The notes under the pieces are model-generated. The model had not been told where the DNA came from, did not search any database, and saw only the letters and a list, made by a program, of their open reading frames with translations. A program made the position numbers and the translations under genes. From Candidatus Latescibacterota bacterium (GTDB lineage Bacteria; Krumholzibacteriota; Krumholzibacteriia; WVZY01), in contig WVZY01000022.1 in assembly GCA_011772205.1 (NCBI GenBank), positions 1-64,000 on the forward strand: a stretch of 64,000 nucleotides of DNA. Reading direction: 5' to 3'. Below are positions 53,038-60,989 of the stretch, piece after piece. Positions within the stretch are counted from its first letter, which is position 1, and each line of letters begins with the position of its first letter.

Positions 53038-53667
53038 AACGAGGATCAGGCCGCCGAGTAAGATGAGCCGTTGGTTGAATGAGGCATCCGAGGATTCCGT
53101 CTCTTCCTCGTCATCGGTATCGTCGTCGTCCTTGAATGCCAGTGGATTTACCTTGGGTCTCCGCTCACGCAGTTCATCCAGCGTCAGCCGCTTACGCTTG
53201 AATTTTTCATAGCAGAACACGCAGTATTCGGATTCATCTTTGTTCGTCCAGCCACAGTTAGAGCATGCGAGCCCTTTTTCCCCCCCCTCTTGCAGCTCCC
53301 CCAAGGGATCTGCCACTAGATCTGCAAGATCTCCATCCATGCGTTGCAGGCCTGCTCGCTTCCACTGCGTCCCATGAGTGAAATCTTCCTGACCCGGGCG
53401 GACCGTATAGGAGGAGAGCGAAACCTTTCCCCCCAGGTTCTCGAGAATTCCGGCGAATTTGTTCGCCTGCGACATCGTCAGCCCGCTCTTAATTGGATAC
53501 GGCAGATTCCTGACGATATGGTTGATTCGTGTAACGGGCGTCCGCGTCTGCATGGCAAGCTTGATGGCAAACGTCTCGGCGGTCTCCCTTCTCGGGTCGA
53601 TATCCTCCAGGATGACCCGAAAGAATTCGAGCTCCGTCTTCGTCTTGACTACGGTTTTCTTTTTCAT
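53008..53667 (-). CDS. zinc-ribbon membrane protein with L7/L12-like N-terminal domain
   Basis: This 219-residue protein has three parts. The N-terminal 90 residues (ILEDIDPRRETAETFAIKLA ... SGLTMSQANKFAGILENLGG) look like the ribosomal L7/L12 C-terminal or ClpS-like fold. A zinc ribbon follows near 140 (CSNCGWTNKDESEYCVFC). The last part is acidic (DDDDTDDEEE) and ends in one transmembrane helix (LILLGGLILVLLILILT). I know of no named family. The topology suggests the domains face the cytoplasm. Overlap with DUF72 is tail to tail. Confidence 0.7.
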   Translation of the reverse strand: MKKKTVVKTKTELEFFRVILEDIDPRRETAETFAIKLAMQTRTPVTRINHIVRNLPYPIKSGLTMSQANKFAGILENLGGKVSLSSYTVRPGQEDFTHGTQWKRAGLQRMDGDLADLVADPLGELQEGGEKGLACSNCGWTNKDESEYCVFCYEKFKRKRLTLDELRERRPKVNPLAFKDDDDTDDEEETESSDASFNQRLILLGGLILVLLILILTRS

Positions 53668-53792
53668 CGCAAATACGAATAAGAGATATCGCTTGCAGAT
53701 TGCGCCGCAAGCCGAATCACGACTCCAAACTCACTCAAAACCATCAAATCCCTGATCCCCACATCCGCACTCCACCCACTCAGTTAGCATGG

Positions 53793-53798
53793 ATTGTA
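53793..53798 (-). promoter_or_regulatory. extended -10 box before the zinc-ribbon gene
   Basis: On the minus strand TGGTACAAT gives a TG-extended TACAAT box. It lies about 126 nt before the ATG at 53667. No strong -35 is seen. Confidence 0.4.
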
Positions 53799-53913
53799 CC
53801 ATTCCCCAAGCGGGCAACCTTTTAATATATTACATAAAGTAATCTGTATAACTAATTGTATTTTAAGTGGATATGCGAGAATTGGGCGAGCGGCGCCTTT
53901 CCATGCATTGCGG

Positions 53914-54273
53914 CTAGGGCGCCGTTACTGATGCATAAACAATATAACCTTCGACATTTTGGAGAGTGACGGAGGATACGCCCCAGATGAGATCCGAAAC
54001 GGCGGTACCCACGTTTATTTGGATCGAAGTTGCAGCTGTCGTGTCTGCGAAGACCGGGCCCAGGAAGGGATCGAGGAGATAGATCCGGTAATGGCTGACG
54101 ACGGAGGGATCACTAATCCCCCAGCTCAGGTCAAAGATACCGGGCGAGGGGCTGGTAACCGTGAAATTAGTTGGTGACGGGGGCACGGTGATGGGTAGCT
54201 GTGGGGGCGGATTGTCGTCATGGTTCGAGCACGCAATGACCGCTAGTACCAGAACGAGCATCAATTTCTTCAT
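53914..54273 (-). CDS. small lipoprotein with fibronectin-III-like fold
   Basis: This 119-residue lipoprotein has the signal KKLMLVLVLAVIACSN (lipobox VIAC). The mature part has PSPTNFTVTSPSPGIFDLSWGISDPSVVSHYRIYL, the repeat pattern of a fibronectin type III domain, which continues in DTTAATSIQINVGTAVSDLIW. An ATG at 54288 five codons earlier is possible. It lies just after the DUF5683 gene (16 nt from that gene's stop). Function unknown. Confidence 0.75.
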   Translation of the reverse strand: MKKLMLVLVLAVIACSNHDDNPPPQLPITVPPSPTNFTVTSPSPGIFDLSWGISDPSVVSHYRIYLLDPFLGPVFADTTAATSIQINVGTAVSDLIWGVSSVTLQNVEGYIVYASVTAP

Positions 54274-54289
54274 TGGGTGACATCTCACA

Positions 54290-54844
54290 TCATAACCTCA
54301 GAGATTTGACGATCCTTACCTCATCCCCATGCAACTCCAAAGACACCGCTGTGCTCTTTTCCTCCGGAGGACGCTGAGTGATCAGGACGTCGGCCAAATT
54401 CAGCGCATAGCTCCCGATCAATGCGACTAGAAAGAAATTGCGCCATTTGTATCGGGACTTCGCCTGATCGAGGGACGACAGCATATCCCGGTACGTCCTG
54501 TCGATTTCCTGGAAGCTGAGCAGATCGCCATGTTCCAGGCGTTCTCCGAATGCCAAATACGCCGTCTTTGCACCGTTGTATTTATCCGTCGCCCGGTTGT
54601 AATGCACCTGCGAAATAAACAGCCCGACGCCGGATATCACCGCGGCGCTGGCAAACAAGGTAGCTCTTCCATAATTCCCCTTGTGGGCCTGCCCGCTTCC
54701 CGGCAATAGGAGCGAGCGGATGAATGCGGTATCCGCCAAGACCGATTGAGCATGAATCAGGACGAGAAAGAGCACGCATACAAAAAGAACACGACCGGAC
54801 AACAAGCGAATCAACGATTTTCCTCCCGAACGGTGGCGCGACAC
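54290..54844 (-). CDS. DUF5683-domain membrane protein
   Basis: This 184-residue protein has a hydrophobic N-terminal segment (VLFVCVLFLVLIHAQSVLA, signal peptide about 20-38), then SLLLPGSGQAHKGNYGRATLFASAAVISGVG, the DUF5683 motif (PGxGQ...N...kgl), two further helices and a hydrophilic tail. Similar proteins are common in the FCB group and often have a lipoprotein neighbour. Function unknown. It is followed by the FN3-like lipoprotein gene. Confidence 0.82.
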   Translation of the reverse strand: MSRHRSGGKSLIRLLSGRVLFVCVLFLVLIHAQSVLADTAFIRSLLLPGSGQAHKGNYGRATLFASAAVISGVGLFISQVHYNRATDKYNGAKTAYLAFGERLEHGDLLSFQEIDRTYRDMLSSLDQAKSRYKWRNFFLVALIGSYALNLADVLITQRPPEEKSTAVSLELHGDEVRIVKSLRL

Positions 54845-54927
54845 GACACGTCGCGAGCAGGTGGGAATAACTACATTTTATAGCTTACTCTTACGGAAAA
54901 GTGGGCCAAATGTTACACTTCTTTTCC

Positions 54928-56001
54928 CTAAACGGCAATCTTTTTCTCCAGGGGTTTGATCTCGCTCTCCAGGGTAACCGTTTCTTTTCCCATATAGCGA
55001 AGCACCACATAGGAGCCCAGCAAAACGGCGATGTAGGTCACAATTACACGCCATAAAACCACATATACAGTGAGTAACTCGACGGGCACGATGCTGGACA
55101 TCAGTATGGCCGAACCGAGCTCTGCAGCTCCGCTGGAGCCCGGTGTCGGACAGAAGTACACTGCCAGGATGATGAGGATCTGTATCGAGAACACCTCCCA
55201 AATTCCTGCGCTAACACCCAGTCCTCTCACGATGAGATAAGCCACAAAGAATTTGGCCGCAAAAACCAGGCCGGTGACCAAAACAACGGCGATGATAGCG
55301 CTCCACCGGTACCTCAAATAGTAGATGAAAATGCGGTGGGCGCTGTCTACTTTTTCGATGATATCGTGGGCCTTGCCCTCGGGCCTCAGAAAATGTTTTT
55401 TGCGGAAGAGAGACATAAAGTTGAATACGTGCTTGAGGGACTTGCTGAGAAGATCAGGTTTTGAGACGAAAAAAATGACCAGAACGCCGATACCAAGAAA
55501 TGCCGATACCCCGTATCGGAAAAGGACCCGTATCGTATCGCTCGTAATCGATGAGTTCAATCCGAACAGCGTAATCGTGCCCATGGAAATGACGAGAAAA
55601 ATTACAGTCCCGAGGAACGTTATGAAACTCAGCGACATCGAGGCAACTATAGGAAGACCCTCCTTGTACAACACATAGATCTGGGCCGGTCCGCCGCCGG
55701 TCTGGGAGGGAGTCACCGCACCCATGAATGCATTGGCCAAGGAGGCCCGGAGGCACGAACCGTATGATATTTCCTTTGTGATCCTCTGGGTGAGCACGTA
55801 CAAACGCAACCCCCCTCCGAGCCAGTCGACACAGGCCACTCCGAGGGCAACAAGCAGATAGAGCGGCCGGATTTGCTTGAGGGCCGTTAGTGTTTCCCCG
55901 GGCTTGGTAAAGACGAAAATAAGCGCCACGGAGAGGATGCTCAAGCCCAGTGAGATCCGCAGTCCTTTCAGGATCGATGACTTATCGAAACGAATCAGCA
56001 T
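54928..56001 (-). CDS. UPF0104/LPG-synthase-type membrane protein
   Basis: This 357-residue protein has about 8 hydrophobic segments and is of the lysylphosphatidylglycerol synthetase transmembrane (AglD/UPF0104) family: GGLRLYVLTQRIT, ASLANAFMGAVTPSQTGGGPAQIYVLYKEG and YFCPTPGSSGAAELG are the family's glycine- and proline-rich loops. Some members flip or transfer lipids and others are transporters of unknown substrate. It starts at ATG. A terminator-like hairpin at 56054-56080 lies in its own 5' leader. Confidence 0.85.
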   Translation of the reverse strand: MLIRFDKSSILKGLRISLGLSILSVALIFVFTKPGETLTALKQIRPLYLLVALGVACVDWLGGGLRLYVLTQRITKEISYGSCLRASLANAFMGAVTPSQTGGGPAQIYVLYKEGLPIVASMSLSFITFLGTVIFLVISMGTITLFGLNSSITSDTIRVLFRYGVSAFLGIGVLVIFFVSKPDLLSKSLKHVFNFMSLFRKKHFLRPEGKAHDIIEKVDSAHRIFIYYLRYRWSAIIAVVLVTGLVFAAKFFVAYLIVRGLGVSAGIWEVFSIQILIILAVYFCPTPGSSGAAELGSAILMSSIVPVELLTVYVVLWRVIVTYIAVLLGSYVVLRYMGKETVTLESEIKPLEKKIAV

Positions 56002-56053
56002 ATCGACTCACCGCAAGACCATGATAAAACCGGAAATACCTTCCCTCCAAGAC

Positions 56054-56080
56054 AAAAAAGCACGCCTGCTGGTTGCGTGC
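56054..56080 (-). terminator. terminator-like hairpin upstream of the UPF0104 gene
   Basis: On the minus strand GCACGC and GCGTGC (56075-56080, 56060-56065) pair around a nine-base loop and TTTTTT follows (56054-56059). It lies 53 nt upstream of the start at 56001. It could attenuate that gene or stop antisense transcription from the divergent operon. Confidence 0.6.
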
Positions 56081-56131
56081 CCGTCTGAAGCGGGAACTTT
56101 CTCCGATTTGAGTTGTAAAGATATTTTGATA

Positions 56132-56160
56132 TTGACAGGCCATCATGTGCCGGATAAGCT
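56132..56160 (+). promoter_or_regulatory. promoter of the ABC-transporter operon
   Basis: TTGACA (56132-56137), a 17-bp spacer and TAAGCT (56155-56160) precede the ABC ATPase by about 90 nt. The -35 box is perfect; the -10 box is weak. Confidence 0.5.
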
Positions 56161-56251
56161 CTTATCCCTTTGGGATTTCGCTTGCTTCACCCCACTTATC
56201 CACCGACAGTGTTGCCGTGAACGCAGAACCGATTAAATTCGGAGGACTGTG

Positions 56252-57205
56252 TTGATAGAAGTTCAAAATCTTACGAAGCAATACGGAGAAACCACCGCTA
56301 TTTCGGACGTCACGTTCCAGGCGGAACAGGGTGAAATCCTCGGTTTTCTCGGACCGAATGGTGCTGGAAAAACCACGACTATGAGAATCCTTACTTGTTT
56401 CCTGCCTCCGACCAGCGGCAGGGCTCGCATTGCGGGTTTCGACGTATTGGAAGATTCCCTCGAGGTCAGGAAACGCGTCGGTTATCTCCCTGAGAACGTC
56501 CCACTCTACCACGATCTTTCCGTCGTCGGCTACCTCGATTTTGTCGGCAAGCTCAAGGGAATGTCCAAACAGACGCGAATGAGAAGAATCGGCGAGGTAT
56601 CGGAGGAATGCGGTACCGATGATGTGGCGGAGCGGACGATTGGGAAGCTCTCCAAGGGGTACCGGCAGCGTGTCGGGCTTGCCCAGGCACTGCTCAACGA
56701 TCCCGAGGTGCTGATATTGGATGAACCGACGATTGGGCTCGATCCCAAACAAATCCTGGAGATCCGGCAGCTGATTCGAAGTCTAGCGGGCAGGCGCACG
56801 ATCATCTTGAGCACCCACATACTTCCAGAGGTGAGCCTTCTCTGTCAAAGGGTCATCATTATCAATAAAGGCAAGCTCATCATCGATGACACACCGGAAA
56901 ATCTGAAATATAGGCTTCGAAGCACGATGTCCCTCGATATTCTCATCCGCGGGCCCAAGGAGGCCATCATCAGTCACCTTCAGTCTCTACCCGAGGTGGA
57001 ATCTGTCGCACATAAAGACACAGCTGCCGAGGATACCCACAACCTCAGAATTGATTCCGCAGAGAATAGAGACATTCGAGAGTTGATCTCCCGGAGCGTG
57101 GTGGAGAAAGGCTTCGGGCTGATGGGGATGACCGCAATCGAGATGAGCCTGGAGGATGTCTTCGTGCAGCTCGTTACCGAGGAGGATACAATCCGAAATG
57201 GTTAA
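56252..57205 (+). CDS. ABC transporter ATP-binding protein (GldA-like)
   Basis: This 317-residue ATPase has Walker A GPNGAGKTTTMR (about residues 34-41), a SKGYRQR signature, LILDEPTIGLDP Walker B, and the extended C-terminal domain of ABC-2-type transporters. TTG at 56252 follows GGAGG by six bases; a GTG three bases earlier has spacing of only three. It pairs with the permease gene (8-nt overlap). GldA in Bacteroidota gliding and the same set in many other bacteria are the closest known type. The transported substrate is unknown. Confidence 0.9.
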   Translation: MIEVQNLTKQYGETTAISDVTFQAEQGEILGFLGPNGAGKTTTMRILTCFLPPTSGRARIAGFDVLEDSLEVRKRVGYLPENVPLYHDLSVVGYLDFVGKLKGMSKQTRMRRIGEVSEECGTDDVAERTIGKLSKGYRQRVGLAQALLNDPEVLILDEPTIGLDPKQILEIRQLIRSLAGRRTIILSTHILPEVSLLCQRVIIINKGKLIIDDTPENLKYRLRSTMSLDILIRGPKEAIISHLQSLPEVESVAHKDTAAEDTHNLRIDSAENRDIRELISRSVVEKGFGLMGMTAIEMSLEDVFVQLVTEEDTIRNG

Positions 57206-57968
57206 AATGATAGCGATTTACAAACGCGAGCTCGCCTATTTCTTTAACTCTATAATTGCCTACGTGGTCATCACGATTTTCATCTTGCTTGCCGGCTATT
57301 TCTTCTATAATTTGCTCGCCTATTTCAACTTGATCTCGATGCAGGCCATGCAGAATCCTTACACGGCGCGGCAACTGAGCCTCACCCAGGGCGTGCTGCA
57401 ACCGCTCTTCGGAAACTTGAGTATCATCATGCTGCTCATTATGCCGCTTCTCACGATGCGCCTCCTATCCGAAGAACGAAAATCGGGCACTGCCGAACTT
57501 CTCTTTACCTATCCCGTTACAGACTGGGACGTAATCCTGGGCAAATATCTAGCAACTGGAACCGTTTTTGTCGCAATGCTGGCGATGACCCTGCTGTATC
57601 CGCTCCTTCTTCAAAAATACGCCTCCCCCGAAGGGGGCGCCGTGTTCAGCGGGTACCTCGGCTTGTTCCTGATGGGCATGGCGTTCATCTCAATGGGGTT
57701 GTTCTTTTCCTGTCTCGGTGAAAATCAAATCGTGGCCGGTGTGTCCACCTTTGGCTTTGGACTCTTTTTTCTTATCATCGGCTGGATCACGCCCTTTGCT
57801 TCCCCAACCACCGGAAAGGTGCTGGAGCAGATATCGATTCTCGTGCATTTCGAAAATTTCGCCAAGGGCGTTATCGATACGAATGACGTTGTCTACTATC
57901 TGATCTTCTCTGTGTTCTTCTTATTCCTATCATCGAGGGTACTCGAATCGAACCGCTGGAGGAGCTAG
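57198..57968 (+). CDS. ABC transporter permease (GldF-like)
   Basis: This 256-residue ABC-2-type permease has six hydrophobic segments. IYKRELAYFFNSIIAYVVITIFILL is the typical first helix with an amphipathic start, and NLSIIMLLIMPLLTMRLLSEERKSGTAELL carries the family's E-E-R-K-S-G-T motif. Its ATG overlaps the ATPase gene stop by 8 nt. It has GGAGG 12 bases upstream. It matches GldF in size and pattern. Confidence 0.9.
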   Translation: MVKMIAIYKRELAYFFNSIIAYVVITIFILLAGYFFYNLLAYFNLISMQAMQNPYTARQLSLTQGVLQPLFGNLSIIMLLIMPLLTMRLLSEERKSGTAELLFTYPVTDWDVILGKYLATGTVFVAMLAMTLLYPLLLQKYASPEGGAVFSGYLGLFLMGMAFISMGLFFSCLGENQIVAGVSTFGFGLFFLIIGWITPFASPTTGKVLEQISILVHFENFAKGVIDTNDVVYYLIFSVFFLFLSSRVLESNRWRS

Positions 57969-57970
57969 CG

Positions 57971-59530
57971 ATGAGCAGGAATATGATTGCCGCATTGATA
58001 GGAATACTGAGCCTCATACTGCTTGTGGTTGGCGCAACGCTATATGCGGTCAACTCGCCTTACCGGTCGCTAACTAACGGACTTCTAGTCCTGGGGGCAG
58101 CGATTTTCATCGCGTTCGTAGTATTGAACTTCAAAGCGATCACCGATTTCAGCAAAAAACGATCTTCTCGATACGGCGTGAACATGCTGGCAGTGATCCT
58201 GCTATTCACATGCATCTTGGTAATCGTGCAGGCGGTTTCCAGCCGGCACAGCCACAGGTTCGACCTCACCCGGAACAAGCGTTTCAGCTTGGCCGGCCAA
58301 ACAGCAAACCTTTTGAAAAGCCTCGACAAAGACATCGAAATATTCGCTTTCTACAAGAGAGGCGCTACAGAGAGAAATCGAGCGCAGGATCTGATCGGCC
58401 AGTATACGCACCAGAGCGACCGTTTGAGGTATCAATTCATAGATCCCGATCAGAAGCCCCAGGTTGCAAAAGATATGGGCATCACCAGCTACAGCACGGT
58501 GGCGATCGTGTGCGGAGACAGGAAAGAGCTCCTTACGACATTGACAGAGGAGAGCCTCACCAACGCAATCCTCAGAGTATTCCGGGAGGAGGTGAAAGCG
58601 GTCTACATCGTCCAAGGTCACGGGGAAAAGGATCCTGAGAGCGGGGAAATAGACGGCTATTCCATAATGAAAAAAGCGATCGAAGCGGAAAACTACACCG
58701 TCAGCGTAATCTCGCTATTCGAGGAAGAATCGATTCCAGATGACTGTTACATTCTCCTCATCGCCGGGCCGACGAAAGACTATTTCGAGAGCGAAATAGA
58801 AAAGATAAAGGACTACCTTGCTCGAGGACGGGGTGCGATCTTTATGGTCGATCCCAAAGTAGAGGTTCCGAACCTCCAAAAGCTGATCGCTGAATACCAA
58901 ATCGAGTTGGACGACAACATCATCATCGACCCATTCAGCCGGATATTCGGCGGTGACTACACCGTGCCGGTGGTATCGCAATACGAGAGCCACCCGATCA
59001 CCAAGAACTTCAACGTCGCTACCTTCTTCCCTCTCGCCCGCTCGTTGAGGATAAATGAAGACTTCCCCACAGGGACTGCCGCACAATACCTGGCCAAAAC
59101 GGGGAAATCGGCGTGGGGAGAAATGGATCTCGATGGGATAAAACTCGGGAGAGCCGCACTCGACGCTCAGGATGTGCAGGCGCCTGTGCCAATCGCGGCC
59201 ATTGGGTCCCGTGAGGTCGACCTGCCCGACTCGCTGTTAGCAGGCGACAAAAAGCCCAGAAGCAAGATCATTGTGTTCGGGGACTCCGACTTCGCCGGCA
59301 ATAGTTCTTTTAGAATTTCCGGCAATTCCGACTTCTTGCTGAACACGATCAGCTTTCTAGCTGAAGAAGAAGACCTGATTTCTATACGGCCAAAGGAGGC
59401 GCTCGGAGATCGAATCTTTCTTACTGCGAGCCAAGGGCGTCTCGTTTTCCTGCTATGCGTGGTCCTTCTCCCTCTCGCCGTCATATCGATAGGAACAACG
59501 ATATTCGTGAAAAGGCGGAGAAGCGGTTGA
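57971..59530 (+). CDS. GldG-like auxiliary protein of the ABC transporter
   Basis: This is a 519-residue protein. Three hydrophobic segments lie in the first 90 residues, then a large periplasmic domain (FDLTRNKRFSLAGQT, DPDQKPQVAKDMGI, VYIVQGHGEKDP, LLIAGPTKDYFE, IFMVDPK) of the GldG/ABC_transp_aux family, and a last helix (LVFLLCVVLLPLAVISIG). The family's IFT/GldG fold is thought to be periplasmic. It begins two bases after the permease stop with GGAGGAG upstream. Confidence 0.9.
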   Translation: MSRNMIAALIGILSLILLVVGATLYAVNSPYRSLTNGLLVLGAAIFIAFVVLNFKAITDFSKKRSSRYGVNMLAVILLFTCILVIVQAVSSRHSHRFDLTRNKRFSLAGQTANLLKSLDKDIEIFAFYKRGATERNRAQDLIGQYTHQSDRLRYQFIDPDQKPQVAKDMGITSYSTVAIVCGDRKELLTTLTEESLTNAILRVFREEVKAVYIVQGHGEKDPESGEIDGYSIMKKAIEAENYTVSVISLFEEESIPDDCYILLIAGPTKDYFESEIEKIKDYLARGRGAIFMVDPKVEVPNLQKLIAEYQIELDDNIIIDPFSRIFGGDYTVPVVSQYESHPITKNFNVATFFPLARSLRINEDFPTGTAAQYLAKTGKSAWGEMDLDGIKLGRAALDAQDVQAPVPIAAIGSREVDLPDSLLAGDKKPRSKIIVFGDSDFAGNSSFRISGNSDFLLNTISFLAEEEDLISIRPKEALGDRIFLTASQGRLVFLLCVVLLPLAVISIGTTIFVKRRRSG

Positions 59531-59557
59531 TCCGAAGCCGTTACGGAGGACTTCTCG

Positions 59558-60910
59558 ATGCGGTTTAAGAGCACGTGGATACTGCTCGTAATAACTGTTG
59601 CGATCGTCGCGTATTTCCTGCTCGTAGAGCAGCCACGCCACCGCCAGGAACGGGAATCGGCCGAGCTGGCCACACAGTTGACCGCATTGAAGAGAGAAAA
59701 CATCCAACATGTGATCCTTCGCAGGGCAGCTGAGACGCTCGAATTCACAAAGCAGGGAGACGACTGGCAGGTGGCGTTTCCAGTGAGCGACAAGGGAGAG
59801 GATTCGGCAATCAACATGCTGGTCTCATCTGCGGTCGATGCGAAGATCGAGAGGACATTCGCCGTTTCGGACGAGGATCTTCCCGGTTTCGGGCTGGGAG
59901 AACAACCCGATGCCATACTTGTCTTGCAGACGTCGAACAGGGACACTTCGCTCACAATCCGCATCGGCGGCCACAACATCACAAAATCACACTTTTACGC
60001 CCAGAAAGATACCGCCGCCGACGTGCTGCTCCTCCCCGCCGGTTTGAGAAGATATGCACTCTGGGAGCTGTCGGAATTTCGAGATAAGGATGTGATCGAT
60101 TTCGTCACGGAAAATGTGCAGAAACTTGAACTTGCCTCCATCGGCCGCGTGCTCACGTGGGAGAAAGATACCGAGAACCAATGGGTGGCCGTTTCAAATG
60201 GTGACACGATCCGAGGAGACGACAGCGAAATCACCGTGATTTTGCGCCGTATGAGAGCTTTGAAAGCAAAAGAATTCGTCTCGGATGATCCGGCTGAATT
60301 CGAAACGTATTTCCCTGGAGATAACAAGACAATCGCGTTATGGTTGGGTCCCGAACGCGCCCGGCAGTCGGTGATCTTCGGAGACAAAAAGCCGGATAGC
60401 TGTTTCGTGAAATTGGATGCCAGCGACCGGATTGTCCTGATCGATCCGGACATTCTCGATGTATTCGACAAAACCTACAACGATCTTCGTGATCGCCATC
60501 TCCTGCGTTTCGACCGCGGTGAACTCTTTATGATCACCCTGGAAACTCCGGATACTACCGCCAAAATTATCAGAGCGGGCGCAGAGTGGGCTTTTGCGAA
60601 TCCCAAGCTGGGTTCGATCCTGCAGACCAGCATGAACCTGCTCCTATATAAACTCGAAGGCCTCAAGTTCACCAACGTACTCGAAGAGCGTTTGATCGAT
60701 CCCAAGAGTCACGGCTTCTCCAACCCATCCTTCCAGGTCACTCTGTTCGATTGGCATGAAAATATCATCGACCGCTTTGTATGCGGCGATGAAAGCAGCT
60801 CCATTGGCACTCGCACTACAACGAGCCGCTCATCCAGTGTGCTTGCTGAAATCGAGCAGTCCACATTAGACGATCTGAAAAAAGCTTTCCAGGATATCAA
60901 GAAAAAATAA
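59558..60910 (+). CDS. DUF4340 domain protein
   Basis: This 450-residue protein has an N-terminal membrane anchor (WILLVITVAIVAYFLLVEQP), then repeated DUF4340 units (two or more, LKRENIQHVILRRAAETLEFTKQGDDWQV and later VQKLELASIGRVLTWEKDTENQWVAV) separated by short linkers. Such proteins usually follow gldG in these operons. It begins 27 nt after the GldG gene with GGAGGA. Function unknown. Confidence 0.88.
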   Translation: MRFKSTWILLVITVAIVAYFLLVEQPRHRQERESAELATQLTALKRENIQHVILRRAAETLEFTKQGDDWQVAFPVSDKGEDSAINMLVSSAVDAKIERTFAVSDEDLPGFGLGEQPDAILVLQTSNRDTSLTIRIGGHNITKSHFYAQKDTAADVLLLPAGLRRYALWELSEFRDKDVIDFVTENVQKLELASIGRVLTWEKDTENQWVAVSNGDTIRGDDSEITVILRRMRALKAKEFVSDDPAEFETYFPGDNKTIALWLGPERARQSVIFGDKKPDSCFVKLDASDRIVLIDPDILDVFDKTYNDLRDRHLLRFDRGELFMITLETPDTTAKIIRAGAEWAFANPKLGSILQTSMNLLLYKLEGLKFTNVLEERLIDPKSHGFSNPSFQVTLFDWHENIIDRFVCGDESSSIGTRTTTSRSSSVLAEIEQSTLDDLKKAFQDIKKK

Positions 60911-60989
60911 AAATCGCTCCTAACGCCCCACCTAGTTGCGGATCCGGCCGTATTCTGTTAATATGATTAAAAGGAGGTTTCCGGAATCC

